A stretch of DNA of 64,000 bases from Burkholderiaceae bacterium (GTDB lineage Bacteria > Pseudomonadota > Gammaproteobacteria > Burkholderiales > Burkholderiaceae), in contig CANJBQ010000006.1 of the NCBI GenBank assembly GCA_947472645.1, positions 1 to 64,000 on the forward strand, in the 5' to 3' direction. Under the pieces are notes generated by a model. The model did no database searches and had not been told where the DNA came from. It was given only the letters and a program-made list of their open reading frames with translations. A program made the position numbers and the translations under genes. The number at the start of each line of letters is the position of its first letter. Position 1 is the first letter of the stretch. Of this stretch, positions 43,675 to 51,682 are shown in pieces.

Positions 43675-45123
43675 TTACAATAAATTGGGCCATTTTTTCT
43701 TAACATGCTTCTCTAAATCTTCACTCACATCAACCACTTTAGGGAAGGTACTTAAATACTCAAAAGGTCTACAAGCATCAATAATTGCCTTCGAAGCAAA
43801 AGGAGCTTTTAAGGTTTGAGCAACGCTCATGGGATCACTTTGCGAGCCAACTCCTCTTTGAATAAAGTCAATATCATTGACGGGGTCAGATCGCGTAGCA
43901 ACGGCCCACATCACCTCACTCAGATTAGATGGATCAATATCTTCATCGACAACGATGGAATAACGTGACATATACGCACCTACTCCACACTGACTCAATA
44001 TATGCCCAGCTTGCCGAGCATGACCAGCATATTTTTGCTTGATAGAAATCACATTAAACATTCGTGAACCACCAATCTCATGCGCCCAAACACTCTGAAC
44101 ATTTGGCACACCTGCGGCAACTATAGAATTAAATAACAGCGCTGAACGCATGACAGATTTCGAATACGAATAATCATTCGGTGGCTTTGATGGAGGACTG
44201 CCTAAAATGATTGGATTATTTCGATAATATAATTTTTCCACAGTGACTACCGAAGCTAAAGAAGATCCAGAAGTGTAATAGCCTAAAAACTCTCCAAATG
44301 GTCCCTCTGGCGCTTGATCGCCGGGATATACCCACCCCTCTAGAACAATCTCTGCAGCGCTTGGAAATGGTAAGTTGGTTACGTCACCTTGAATCACCTC
44401 AACAGGTTGGCCTAAGATAGCCCCAATGTAATTAAACTCAGATACATCAAACGGTACTTCAATACCTGAAATTAAATAATTGAGTGGATCAGCGCCTAAA
44501 ATAATCACGACTGGAAATGGTTTTTTAGCATCCATATACTTCGTATGTTGAATATGCGCATGCTTTCCAGGAATAATCATCAACCCGACTTTATTTTTAC
44601 TCTGCAACATAACACGATAAGTCCCAACATTCACCCATCCAGACTCTAAATCTTGCGAAACAACAGAACAGCCTGTACCAATATATTTCCCGCCATCATC
44701 TTTATTCCATAAGACCGCAGGAAACTGATTTAGATCAACCGCGTCACCTTGCATGACATTTTCTAATATAGGCCCATGGGAAACGGGGGTTGGAGTAAAG
44801 TCTTTGGCCTTAGATAACCACTCAGCAGGCTTATCTCTTAATGATTCAATCAAATCTTGATGGGTATTAGGGCTAGGCAATCTTAAAATACTTGCTAAAC
44901 GTTTTTTACTTCCTGTAGAGCAAGTTAAAACGCGATACCCTTTTGGATAACCAACAATGTCATCAAATAAAAGCGCTTTATGATTTTCTTTTTTGACATT
45001 CAGTTGGCTAATCGCACCAATCTCTAAATTTGGATGAGCGCCCAAGCAATGATCTAATTCACCAATTTGATCAATGCGCTTAAGCCACTCCCTTAAATCT
45101 AAAGGATTTCCAGTTTTGTTCAT
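43675..45123 (-). CDS. UbiD-family prenylated-FMN-dependent (de)carboxylase
   Basis: 482 residues, full length. The catalytic triad of the family is seen as Arg170 in VGTYRVML and Glu273/Glu278 in EGPFGEFLGYY (R...E-x4-E, as Arg173/Glu277/Glu282 in E. coli UbiD). UbiD enzymes reversibly decarboxylate aromatic, heteroaromatic or unsaturated acids using prFMN made by UbiX, whose gene is not in the window. The catabolic setting and difference from the quinone-pathway context argue for an aromatic or furan acid decarboxylase rather than UbiD itself. Its start overlaps the upstream deacetylase-like gene by four bases. Confidence 0.88.
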   Translation of the reverse strand: MNKTGNPLDLREWLKRIDQIGELDHCLGAHPNLEIGAISQLNVKKENHKALLFDDIVGYPKGYRVLTCSTGSKKRLASILRLPSPNTHQDLIESLRDKPAEWLSKAKDFTPTPVSHGPILENVMQGDAVDLNQFPAVLWNKDDGGKYIGTGCSVVSQDLESGWVNVGTYRVMLQSKNKVGLMIIPGKHAHIQHTKYMDAKKPFPVVIILGADPLNYLISGIEVPFDVSEFNYIGAILGQPVEVIQGDVTNLPFPSAAEIVLEGWVYPGDQAPEGPFGEFLGYYTSGSSLASVVTVEKLYYRNNPIILGSPPSKPPNDYSYSKSVMRSALLFNSIVAAGVPNVQSVWAHEIGGSRMFNVISIKQKYAGHARQAGHILSQCGVGAYMSRYSIVVDEDIDPSNLSEVMWAVATRSDPVNDIDFIQRGVGSQSDPMSVAQTLKAPFASKAIIDACRPFEYLSTFPKVVDVSEDLEKHVKKKWPNLL

Positions 45124-45947
45124 GAATGGGCAAGAACATGCTGCGCTATTTCAAGTCGAGTACCAATCCACACATCCGTTGCCTGAGCTGCTGCTTGAAT
45201 AATTTTTTCGTAAAAATAAGCGCCCCGTGGCCGACCAAAAATATGCGCATGACTTGTTACATCAATAATACATACCTCATCTTGCTCTCGAGCAATGTCT
45301 AAATTCTGTAAAAATGATTGCAACATTAACTCTGGAGGATTTCCAAATTTCATAAACGGCATATCGTTTACATCAGTACCCAATGGAATGGCTACAATTT
45401 TTTTATCGCCAAATTGTTGAACATATGGCAAATCAGAATCAAATACATCACCATGCCATGTATAACCAGCCTCTGCTAAAAATTGTGCCGACTTAGTGCT
45501 TGGAGTCCCTCTTGGACTTAGCCAACCCTTGATAGGAACTCCAGCGGCATCACCCAATAATTTAGAGCAACGTACGATATTTTTTTTCTCATCCTCTTCG
45601 GATAACATCACCGGAATAACATCCATTGCATACGAGTGAGAAAGAATCTCATGACCACCATTCGCAATCGCTTTAACAGCCTCGGGGTGACGCTCCGCTA
45701 TAACACCGTTGACCATCATGCTGGATTTGGCGCCATACTTTGCAAAGCTATCTAATAAACGATAGATCCCTTTTTTGGGACCATAGGATGCCCAAGATAT
45801 TGCCATATTATCTAATAGGCCAGCAGGCAAAGGATTGCCCATAGGACTTATACCGGGAGCTTTGCCATCTGACCACGCTTCTAAACAAACGTTAAACACA
45901 ACGGCGATTTTTTTATTTTTCGGCCATGACCAATGATTATTTTGCAC
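45120..45947 (-). CDS. NodB-fold amidohydrolase (polysaccharide deacetylase/PuuE allantoinase-like)
   Basis: 275 residues with GTG start preceded by AGGAG. The opening IAVVFNVCLEAWSDGK and the metal motif GHEILSHSY (His-x4-His) belong to the NodB homology domain. The usual first Asp of the TFDDG motif is not present, as in the metal-independent PuuE allantoinase branch. No signal peptide, so cytoplasmic. It likely hydrolyses a C-N bond of a small cyclic or acyl amide, not a polysaccharide (inference). Coupled to UbiD. Confidence 0.8.
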   Translation of the reverse strand: MQNNHWSWPKNKKIAVVFNVCLEAWSDGKAPGISPMGNPLPAGLLDNMAISWASYGPKKGIYRLLDSFAKYGAKSSMMVNGVIAERHPEAVKAIANGGHEILSHSYAMDVIPVMLSEEDEKKNIVRCSKLLGDAAGVPIKGWLSPRGTPSTKSAQFLAEAGYTWHGDVFDSDLPYVQQFGDKKIVAIPLGTDVNDMPFMKFGNPPELMLQSFLQNLDIAREQDEVCIIDVTSHAHIFGRPRGAYFYEKIIQAAAQATDVWIGTRLEIAQHVLAHS

Positions 45948-45973
45948 CTAATTCTCCTCTTTAATATAAGTTA

Positions 45974-46948
45974 CTACTCAACTTGAACGTTAATTGTTTT
46001 AATCATTTTAGATGTTTTATTGATGTCAGCCCGAACCATCTCATCAAATTCTTTAGGTGTATTACCCACCGGCATATACCCCATTCCTAAAATCTTTTCT
46101 TGCATATCTTTCGTTTTCAATAATGTTGAAATCTCATGATTCATACTATTAACAATATTACTGGGTGTGCCTTTAGGCGCCACAATACCTAGCCAAATAT
46201 CATAAGTACAGTCCCCCATACCAAGCTCTGCCAAGGTTGGTATATCGGTATACCCAGGCCATCTCTCTGCAGATGAAACTGCAATAGCGCGTAATTTACC
46301 TGACTTGATATAAGGCCCCAGCGATGCTAGCGAGGACATGACCAGAGGTATATGCCCGGCTACTGCATCAAAGACTGCTGGTGCTCCTCCTTTATAGGGG
46401 ACATGTTCATACTTGGCCCCAGTAATTGGTTTTAAGCATTCACCTACGAGATGTGCTGCACTACCAACTCCAATGGAACCATAGTTAATCGCTCTAGTAT
46501 GCGAATTGGCAATTAAATCTTTCATCGAATTAATAGGCTCCTGTGGATTTACTGCAATCACCGTTGGGCCACGTGCGACTTGAACAACAGGCACTAAATC
46601 AGTCAATGTGGCATATCCAGCATCTTTATAGATAAATGGATTGATTGTGTGATTATTAGACGTCATTAAAAAAGTAAAGCCATCCGGCTTTGATCCCGCA
46701 ACAAACTTTGAGGCAATATTGCCGCCCGCACCTGGCTTATTCTCAACCACAACATTTTTATTTAAAGCGGGGCCTAATTTTTCTGCAACAATCCGCGATG
46801 CCTGATCAGCCGCTCCACCTGCCGCAGTAATCACAATTATCTTAATCGTATCCGTTGATGATTGCGCAAATGTCGGCCCCACAAAACAAAATACTGTGAA
46901 GATGAGTAAAGTGCGCTTCAACAAAATTTGCATTTTTAAAGCATTCAT
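45974..46948 (-). CDS. Bug/TctC-family periplasmic receptor
   Basis: 324 residues from the ATG at 46948, which has GGGGA five bases upstream; the ATG at 46960 overlaps that site. Signal peptide core LLIFTVFCFVGPTFA, cleavage near AQS. Motifs: IKIIVITAAGGAADQASR, ENKPGAGGNIASKFVAGSKPDGFTFL, HVPYKGGAPAVFDAVAG. One of two tandem Bug genes in the UbiD operon. Confidence 0.9.
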   Translation of the reverse strand: MNALKMQILLKRTLLIFTVFCFVGPTFAQSSTDTIKIIVITAAGGAADQASRIVAEKLGPALNKNVVVENKPGAGGNIASKFVAGSKPDGFTFLMTSNNHTINPFIYKDAGYATLTDLVPVVQVARGPTVIAVNPQEPINSMKDLIANSHTRAINYGSIGVGSAAHLVGECLKPITGAKYEHVPYKGGAPAVFDAVAGHIPLVMSSLASLGPYIKSGKLRAIAVSSAERWPGYTDIPTLAELGMGDCTYDIWLGIVAPKGTPSNIVNSMNHEISTLLKTKDMQEKILGMGYMPVGNTPKEFDEMVRADINKTSKMIKTINVQVE

Positions 46949-46979
46949 TGATGTCCCCATTATTTTATTTTTAGAAATA

Positions 46980-47966
46980 CTAATTACCTAGCTTGGTATT
47001 AATTGATTTTGCAATTGGCGTCCACTGAGTTATCTCTTTTTGAAAAAATGTAGTAAATACCTCAGGACTCATTTCAGTAACGTCCGATATTCCTTCACTG
47101 CTTAATTGCTCTTTTGCATCTTTTTCTCTCAAAACCTTAATCACTTCTTCATTAATTTGTTTGACAATTTGCGAGCTCAATCCCGCAGGCCCAGAAAGAC
47201 CAGACCAGTTATAAGTCGTAAGTGTTGCATAACCTAATTCCTGAAAGGTCGGTACTTGAGAGTAATCAGACAAACGATTATTTGAAGTAATAGCCAAGGC
47301 CCTTAATTTACCTGCCTTTAAATTTGTGGCGGCAGTTGTTAAAGTTAAGAAACCTACTTGAACATGTCCACTAATTAAATCTAGTAAAGCAGGTCCGCCA
47401 CCTTTATAGGAGATATGTACTAAGTTTGCACCCGTTTTTAATTTGAAAAGTTCGCCCATTAAATTATTGTGTGTGCCGGAGCCTGGCGATGCATAACTTA
47501 AACCCCCAGAGGTCTTATTAGCTAATGCAATCAATTCTTTGACGTCTTTAACCTGTAAATCTGGGTGAACGACAAGCACTAGCGGTGGTCCGCCTAAATT
47601 AGCAATATGCGTAAAACTTTTCATCGGATCAAATGGCGCATTAGTTAAATTGGGTGTAATAACATGTGAAGCCATTCCAGAGGCTACCAAAGTATATCCG
47701 TCCGGCGCTGACTTTGCCACTAAATCAGAGCCAATAATTCCTCCAGCCCCAGGATGATTTTCAACAATAAATGGACTTTTAAAACGATTTGTTAATTTGT
47801 TAGCCATAAACCGAGCTAAAGTATCAGTAACTCCACCAACTGCCCAAGGAACAATGATTTTGACAGGTTTATTAGGCCAATTATTTTGCGCAAAGACAGG
47901 GTTTAAAAAAAGTATTAAAGGCAACAAAAAAATAACTCTTTTTATTACCCTTAAAGAATTCATCAT
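46980..47966 (-). CDS. Bug/TctC-family periplasmic receptor
   Basis: 328 residues; two adjacent ATGs (47966, 47963) share the site AAAGGTTGA. Signal peptide core VIFLLPLILFLNPVFA, then NWPNKPVKIIVPWAVGGVTDTLAR, ENHPGAGGIIGSDLVAKSAPDGYTL and HISYKGGGPALLDLISG. It follows the ThDP decarboxylase genes by 14 bases, and its tandem partner is only moderately similar, so the pair is unlikely to be a recent duplication. Confidence 0.9.
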   Translation of the reverse strand: MMNSLRVIKRVIFLLPLILFLNPVFAQNNWPNKPVKIIVPWAVGGVTDTLARFMANKLTNRFKSPFIVENHPGAGGIIGSDLVAKSAPDGYTLVASGMASHVITPNLTNAPFDPMKSFTHIANLGGPPLVLVVHPDLQVKDVKELIALANKTSGGLSYASPGSGTHNNLMGELFKLKTGANLVHISYKGGGPALLDLISGHVQVGFLTLTTAATNLKAGKLRALAITSNNRLSDYSQVPTFQELGYATLTTYNWSGLSGPAGLSSQIVKQINEEVIKVLREKDAKEQLSSEGISDVTEMSPEVFTTFFQKEITQWTPIAKSINTKLGN

Positions 47967-47980
47967 TCAACCTTTGATTT

Positions 47981-48580
47981 TTAAAACGGTTTAAATCCTA
48001 AAGCTGATCTAAATCGATTTTTAATATAAACACCATCTCGAGCAGGTAATGCCTTAGGATATTCCTCTGCTTTAATAAATACGTTTGCTAAACCCGACCC
48101 ATTTCGTGCATTAACATGCTGTGCAATATCTGAAACTCCTGACATCTCACGCACTGGAAAGGACCAATCTAAACTACAAGCCTTCGCAACACCAACTATG
48201 TCAGTCCCTAAAGAAGTATGGCTTAATTGCATACCAGTCTCACCATAATGACCATTATCGAGAACCACAATCGTTAAATTTTTAATTTTTTGGGCTCCAA
48301 TACTAGCCAAACTTCCTAGGCCCATCAACTGTTCGCCGTCACCTGTGATGACTAATACGGATTTTTGAGGTTGCGCAAGGGCTAATCCCAAAGCAAGAGC
48401 TGAAGCTCCTCCCATAGCGCCCCATAGATAAAAGTTTTCATCTCGATCCCCCGCAGCAAATACATCATATGAAGGCGATCCTAATCCCGTCACGATCAAT
48501 GCCTCTGGACAGGCGGCAATTAACTCCTTAACAAATATTCGGCGATCTATGTCACCTTGATGCGTTGAAGTTAAATTCAT
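47981..48580 (-). CDS. ThDP-binding (beta/C-terminal) subunit of a two-gene 2-oxoacid decarboxylase
   Basis: 199 residues from the ATG at 48580, which overlaps the alpha-subunit stop by four bases (ATGA); an ATG at 48592 is less likely. ThDP motif GDGEQLMGLG with the closing Asn in VLDNGHYGETG. It resembles ComE of sulfopyruvate decarboxylase and the C-terminal part of phosphonopyruvate decarboxylases. It pairs with the upstream gene to form the active site. Substrate is presumably a small 2-oxoacid. Confidence 0.85.
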   Translation of the reverse strand: MNLTSTHQGDIDRRIFVKELIAACPEALIVTGLGSPSYDVFAAGDRDENFYLWGAMGGASALALGLALAQPQKSVLVITGDGEQLMGLGSLASIGAQKIKNLTIVVLDNGHYGETGMQLSHTSLGTDIVGVAKACSLDWSFPVREMSGVSDIAQHVNARNGSGLANVFIKAEEYPKALPARDGVYIKNRFRSALGFKPF

Positions 48581-49116
48581 TGAACACCCCATTTCTTGCG
48601 ACCTATTAAGCTTTGTGATAATAATATTGCTACTGCGTCTCCTCCAACGAATGCTGCGTCAAAGCCTGCACTCACAACATCAGCTACAGATTCAGGGCGA
48701 TCAGCACGGAGCACATTCACTCCCATCATTTCAAATGCCTCTTCTGTTACTCGCCCCATCGGTGTTTGCCATTGATTAAATTCAGCCCACTCACCACGCA
48801 TAGTAACTAGTGTTAAAAAGGGGAACCGACAATTATTAATTAACGAAAACATATTGACGCAGTTACCTACACCACTACTTTGCATCAATAAGACGGATCG
48901 CTGACCACCCAACCATGCGCCGCAAACACTAGCGACACCCTCTTCTTCCGTTGTAACAGGTACGCCTCGCATGTCTTTATCTTCTAAAACATGGCGAATG
49001 ACCTGCGCGTGTCCAGCATCTGGAACGTAAGCCACTTGACTAACACAGCCAGCTTTGAAAATTTGAAAGATTTCATCCTTCCATGGATGAACTAGAGATT
49101 GTTCTTTTGAGTCCAT
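48577..49116 (-). CDS. ThDP-enzyme N-terminal (alpha) subunit, sulfopyruvate-decarboxylase-like
   Basis: 179 residues. VPVTTEEEGVASVCGAWLGG contains the Glu that activates the ThDP aminopyrimidine; LLMQSSGVGNCVNMFSLI and LVTMRGEWAEFNQWQ are ComD-type features. It is the first gene of the minus-strand UbiD operon and divergent from the LysR gene. Alone it would be inactive; the catalytic site forms with the beta subunit. Confidence 0.85.
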   Translation of the reverse strand: MDSKEQSLVHPWKDEIFQIFKAGCVSQVAYVPDAGHAQVIRHVLEDKDMRGVPVTTEEEGVASVCGAWLGGQRSVLLMQSSGVGNCVNMFSLINNCRFPFLTLVTMRGEWAEFNQWQTPMGRVTEEAFEMMGVNVLRADRPESVADVVSAGFDAAFVGGDAVAILLSQSLIGRKKWGVQ

Positions 49117-49251
49117 ATTTGTACCTAATATTTAAAGTTGAAGAAGTATTGCGTAAGTCTCTCAATCCGTCCAATAGAAAATAATTGGCGTAGGTATCCA
49201 ATTTCGACATAATTACTTTTCCCATTGAGAGTGAGCTTAAAATAACTTACA

Positions 49252-49266
49252 TAATTCAATGAATTA
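49252..49266. promoter_or_regulatory. Perfect 15-base palindrome in the LysR/UbiD-operon divergent region
   Basis: TAATTCA-A-TGAATTA, arms 49252-49258 and 49260-49266, ends 10 bases before the LysR TTG start and abuts its AGAGG ribosome site. Further off, CTCTCAAT (49159-49166) and ATTGAGAG (49224-49231) form an eight-base inverted repeat in the same 160-base spacer. These are candidate binding sites for the LysR protein (autoregulation and activation of the divergent operon). Not a strict T-N11-A box. Confidence 0.4.
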
Positions 49267-49276
49267 GAGGCTTATT

Positions 49277-50206
49277 TTGGAAATCAAGCAATTACGTACC
49301 TTTTTAGCTGTTGCAGCTTGTGGAAGCGTCACACGTGCCGCAGAAAAATTACACATTGTGCAACCAGCTCTATCGAGACAAATTCAAATGCTAGAGGATG
49401 ATTTGGGAACCCCCTTATTCCAAAGAATGGGGCACGGAATGCAACTAACCGAGGCAGGACACCTTTTAGTGGTCCGAGCCAAACGAGCACTTCACGAATT
49501 AGAACTAGCAAAACAGGAGATTTCTGCCTCTCCTGAAGCAATTAGCGGTACGGTGGTGGTTGGCCTGTTACCAAGCGTTAGTGAACTTTTAGCCGGAAAA
49601 CTGATCAATTCATTGAAAACCCAATATCCCAACTTATCCATCCGCATCTTGGTTGGTTACGTTGGCTATTTACAGGACTGGCTAGCAAAAGATGAAGTGG
49701 ATATCGCCTTGCTATATGCTCATCAAGCATCCCCATCCATAGAAATTACCCCTTTATTAAACGAAAAGCTCTATGTAGTGGGTCCTAGTTCTGCACAATT
49801 AAAAATAGATCAGCCTATATCCCTAAAAGATTTAAAGCAGCATTCATTTATTATGCCGACGCACCCACATGGGCTGCGAACTCTTCTTGATCACGCCTGT
49901 GGTGTCTCAGGCATAGAACTAAACATTACAGCAGAAACCAACTCGATGGATACCCAAAAAAGCCTTGTTGCAGCTGGTGTTGGTTACACAATTTTACCTG
50001 GAGTCGTGTTATTTGAAGATATTAAACAAAATAAGCTATCAGCAGCTCCAATTATTGACCCCGAAATTAATCGACAAATTTCATTAGCCCTTTCTGTGAC
50101 TCGTCATCCAACCTTAGCAGTTCGAAGAGTCATCGAAGAATTAAAGTTAATTATCAATCAGTCTGTTTCTGAAAATGATTGGCCAGGTGCCACACTTATT
50201 CAATGA
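49277..50206 (+). CDS. LysR-family transcriptional regulator
   Basis: 309 residues, TTG start with AGAGG seven bases upstream; the N-terminus MEIKQLRTFLAV is exactly where LysR proteins begin. Winged helix-turn-helix AACGSVTRAAEKLHIVQPAL (about 13-32), followed by SRQIQMLEDDLGTPLF, then a periplasmic-fold effector domain from about residue 90. Only transcription factor gene found in the window. By its divergent position it most likely controls the ThDP/Bug/UbiD operon, with an aromatic acid as co-inducer (inference). Confidence 0.93.
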   Translation: MEIKQLRTFLAVAACGSVTRAAEKLHIVQPALSRQIQMLEDDLGTPLFQRMGHGMQLTEAGHLLVVRAKRALHELELAKQEISASPEAISGTVVVGLLPSVSELLAGKLINSLKTQYPNLSIRILVGYVGYLQDWLAKDEVDIALLYAHQASPSIEITPLLNEKLYVVGPSSAQLKIDQPISLKDLKQHSFIMPTHPHGLRTLLDHACGVSGIELNITAETNSMDTQKSLVAAGVGYTILPGVVLFEDIKQNKLSAAPIIDPEINRQISLALSVTRHPTLAVRRVIEELKLIINQSVSENDWPGATLIQ

Positions 50207-50326
50207 CCTAGAGTAAACCCTGATTGCGTTAGCTATGCTTGAATTTGATAGCAGGCCATGTTGATTAGCATTAGACTTGAAAACCTATCTTCCTTAGAAT
50301 AACAAGATTCTAAAAGAGACAATTTC

Positions 50327-50362
50327 ATGCTCACACAAACTATTTTTCAAAAATTAAAATGA
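50327..50362 (+). CDS. Possible 11-codon leader ORF coupled to a CoxG-like gene
   Basis: ATG at 50327 is preceded by AAAGAGA and opens an 11-residue frame (MLTQTIFQKLK) whose TGA (50360-50362) overlaps the next gene's ATG (50359) as ATGA. The downstream gene has no ribosome site of its own, so ribosomes finishing the leader would restart there. A short translated leader is thus plausible; no attenuator structure was seen. Confidence 0.4.
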   Translation: MLTQTIFQKLK

Positions 50363-50805
50363 TATTAACTGGTGAAATACAAGTCTGTGCGCCAAGAGAT
50401 GCTGTTTTTAACAAGCTAAATGATGTTCCATTTTTTGCCTCCTGTATCGATGGAGTAAGTAATCTTGAAAAAATTTCAGAAACGCAATATAAGGCAACTT
50501 TAACCACTAAAGTGGCTTATATTCAATTTAAGTTTTTAGTACAGGTTGAAATTACTGAAAATATATTTCCTGAAAAGATTACTGCTAAAACTGAAGGCAA
50601 TCCCATCGGTATGATTGGGCGATTATTAGCGATCTCATCGGCAACTTTGGTTGCGCAAAACGAAGAAACAATCATTCAATATTCAATTGACTTGAAGCTG
50701 ACTGGGAAATTAGGTGGCATGGGTCAACCTGTATTACGCTCAAAAACGAAAGAACTAGAACAGCAGTTCGCAAAAAATCTTCAAGCCGCTTTTACTAACG
50801 TTTGA
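50359..50805 (+). CDS. CoxG/SRPBCC-family protein of the second molybdenum hydroxylase operon
   Basis: 148 residues: APRDAVFNKLNDVPFFASCIDGV is the CoxG-type opening, and the rest is a single SRPBCC domain ending without the hydrophobic tail seen in the first CoxG-like protein (20477-21088). Start chosen at the ATG coupled to the 11-codon leader ORF. It probably assists assembly of the hydroxylase encoded next (family-based inference). Confidence 0.78.
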   Translation: MILTGEIQVCAPRDAVFNKLNDVPFFASCIDGVSNLEKISETQYKATLTTKVAYIQFKFLVQVEITENIFPEKITAKTEGNPIGMIGRLLAISSATLVAQNEETIIQYSIDLKLTGKLGGMGQPVLRSKTKELEQQFAKNLQAAFTNV

Positions 50806-50815
50806 CAAGGCTCTT

Positions 50816-51682
50816 ATGAAACCATTTGCACTACATACCCCTCAATCAATCGAACAAGCTATTCAATATCTTCAAGATGACAATAGTTTGGTCAAACCCA
50901 TGTCTGGTGGAACAGCATTAATGCTAATGATGAAAAGTGGCGTCTATGAACCCGAGGCTTTAGTTAGCCTATCTAAGGTTCAAACACTTCAGGGTATTGC
51001 TATTGATACAAATGGTGATTTACAAATTCAAGCAATGACAACTCTCAGCGAAATAGAACATTCCCCAATCGTCAAGCAATATTTTTCAGTCATTAGCCAG
51101 ACTATGAAAAAACTCGCCAACGTTCGTGTTCGGAATGTAGCTTGCCTTGGTGGTGCTTTAGCTCATGGCGATCCCCATATGGATATGCCGCCTCTAATGA
51201 CTGTTTTAGGCGCTACCTTAAAAATTAATAGTGCCTCAGGAACTAAAAACATACCGATCGAAAATTTTTACCTTGGTTATTACACAACGCTATTAAGTAG
51301 TGGGGAAATCATTCAATCCATTACCGTTCCGGCTCTCACAAATCGCTATTGCTTATATTTAAAATGTACTACGCGCTCAGCAGATGACTGGCCTACTTTA
51401 GGAGTAGCTATCAATCTTGGATTGAAAGGAAAGCTCTTAGACTCCCCTAAAGTAGTATTAAGTGCCGTTGTCGAGACCCCAACACGTTTATCTGAGGTTG
51501 AAGAATTCTTAACGGGAAAAACTCCAAGCGAAACATTATTTATTGAGGCTGGTGAGATTGCCGCAAGCCATATTGAGCCTGAAGATGATGCCCGAGGATC
51601 GGCTTCTTATAAAAAACAATTAATCAAAGTCTATATTCGTCGTGCTATTCAAAATAGTTTGCAAGGGAAGGTTCAATCATGA
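50816..51682 (+). CDS. FAD-binding subunit of second xanthine-dehydrogenase-family hydroxylase
   Basis: 288 residues. FAD motif VKPMSGGTALMLMMKSG is a variant of AGGxSL; the second motif RVRNVACLGGALAHGDPHMDMP is present. Ribosome site AAGG. Overlaps the Mo-subunit start by four bases (ATGA). Order in this system is G-M-L-S. Confidence 0.88.
   Translation: MKPFALHTPQSIEQAIQYLQDDNSLVKPMSGGTALMLMMKSGVYEPEALVSLSKVQTLQGIAIDTNGDLQIQAMTTLSEIEHSPIVKQYFSVISQTMKKLANVRVRNVACLGGALAHGDPHMDMPPLMTVLGATLKINSASGTKNIPIENFYLGYYTTLLSSGEIIQSITVPALTNRYCLYLKCTTRSADDWPTLGVAINLGLKGKLLDSPKVVLSAVVETPTRLSEVEEFLTGKTPSETLFIEAGEIAASHIEPEDDARGSASYKKQLIKVYIRRAIQNSLQGKVQS

Noticed and set aside
43675..45123. UbiD of ubiquinone biosynthesis
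   Set aside because: The catalytic triad fits the family, but the operon is catabolic, with Bug receptors and other decarboxylases; only the family name is claimed.
50261..50300. Promoter for the second hydroxylase operon (TTGATT, TTGAAA, TAGAAT)
   Set aside because: The hexamers do not combine at 16-18 base spacing.
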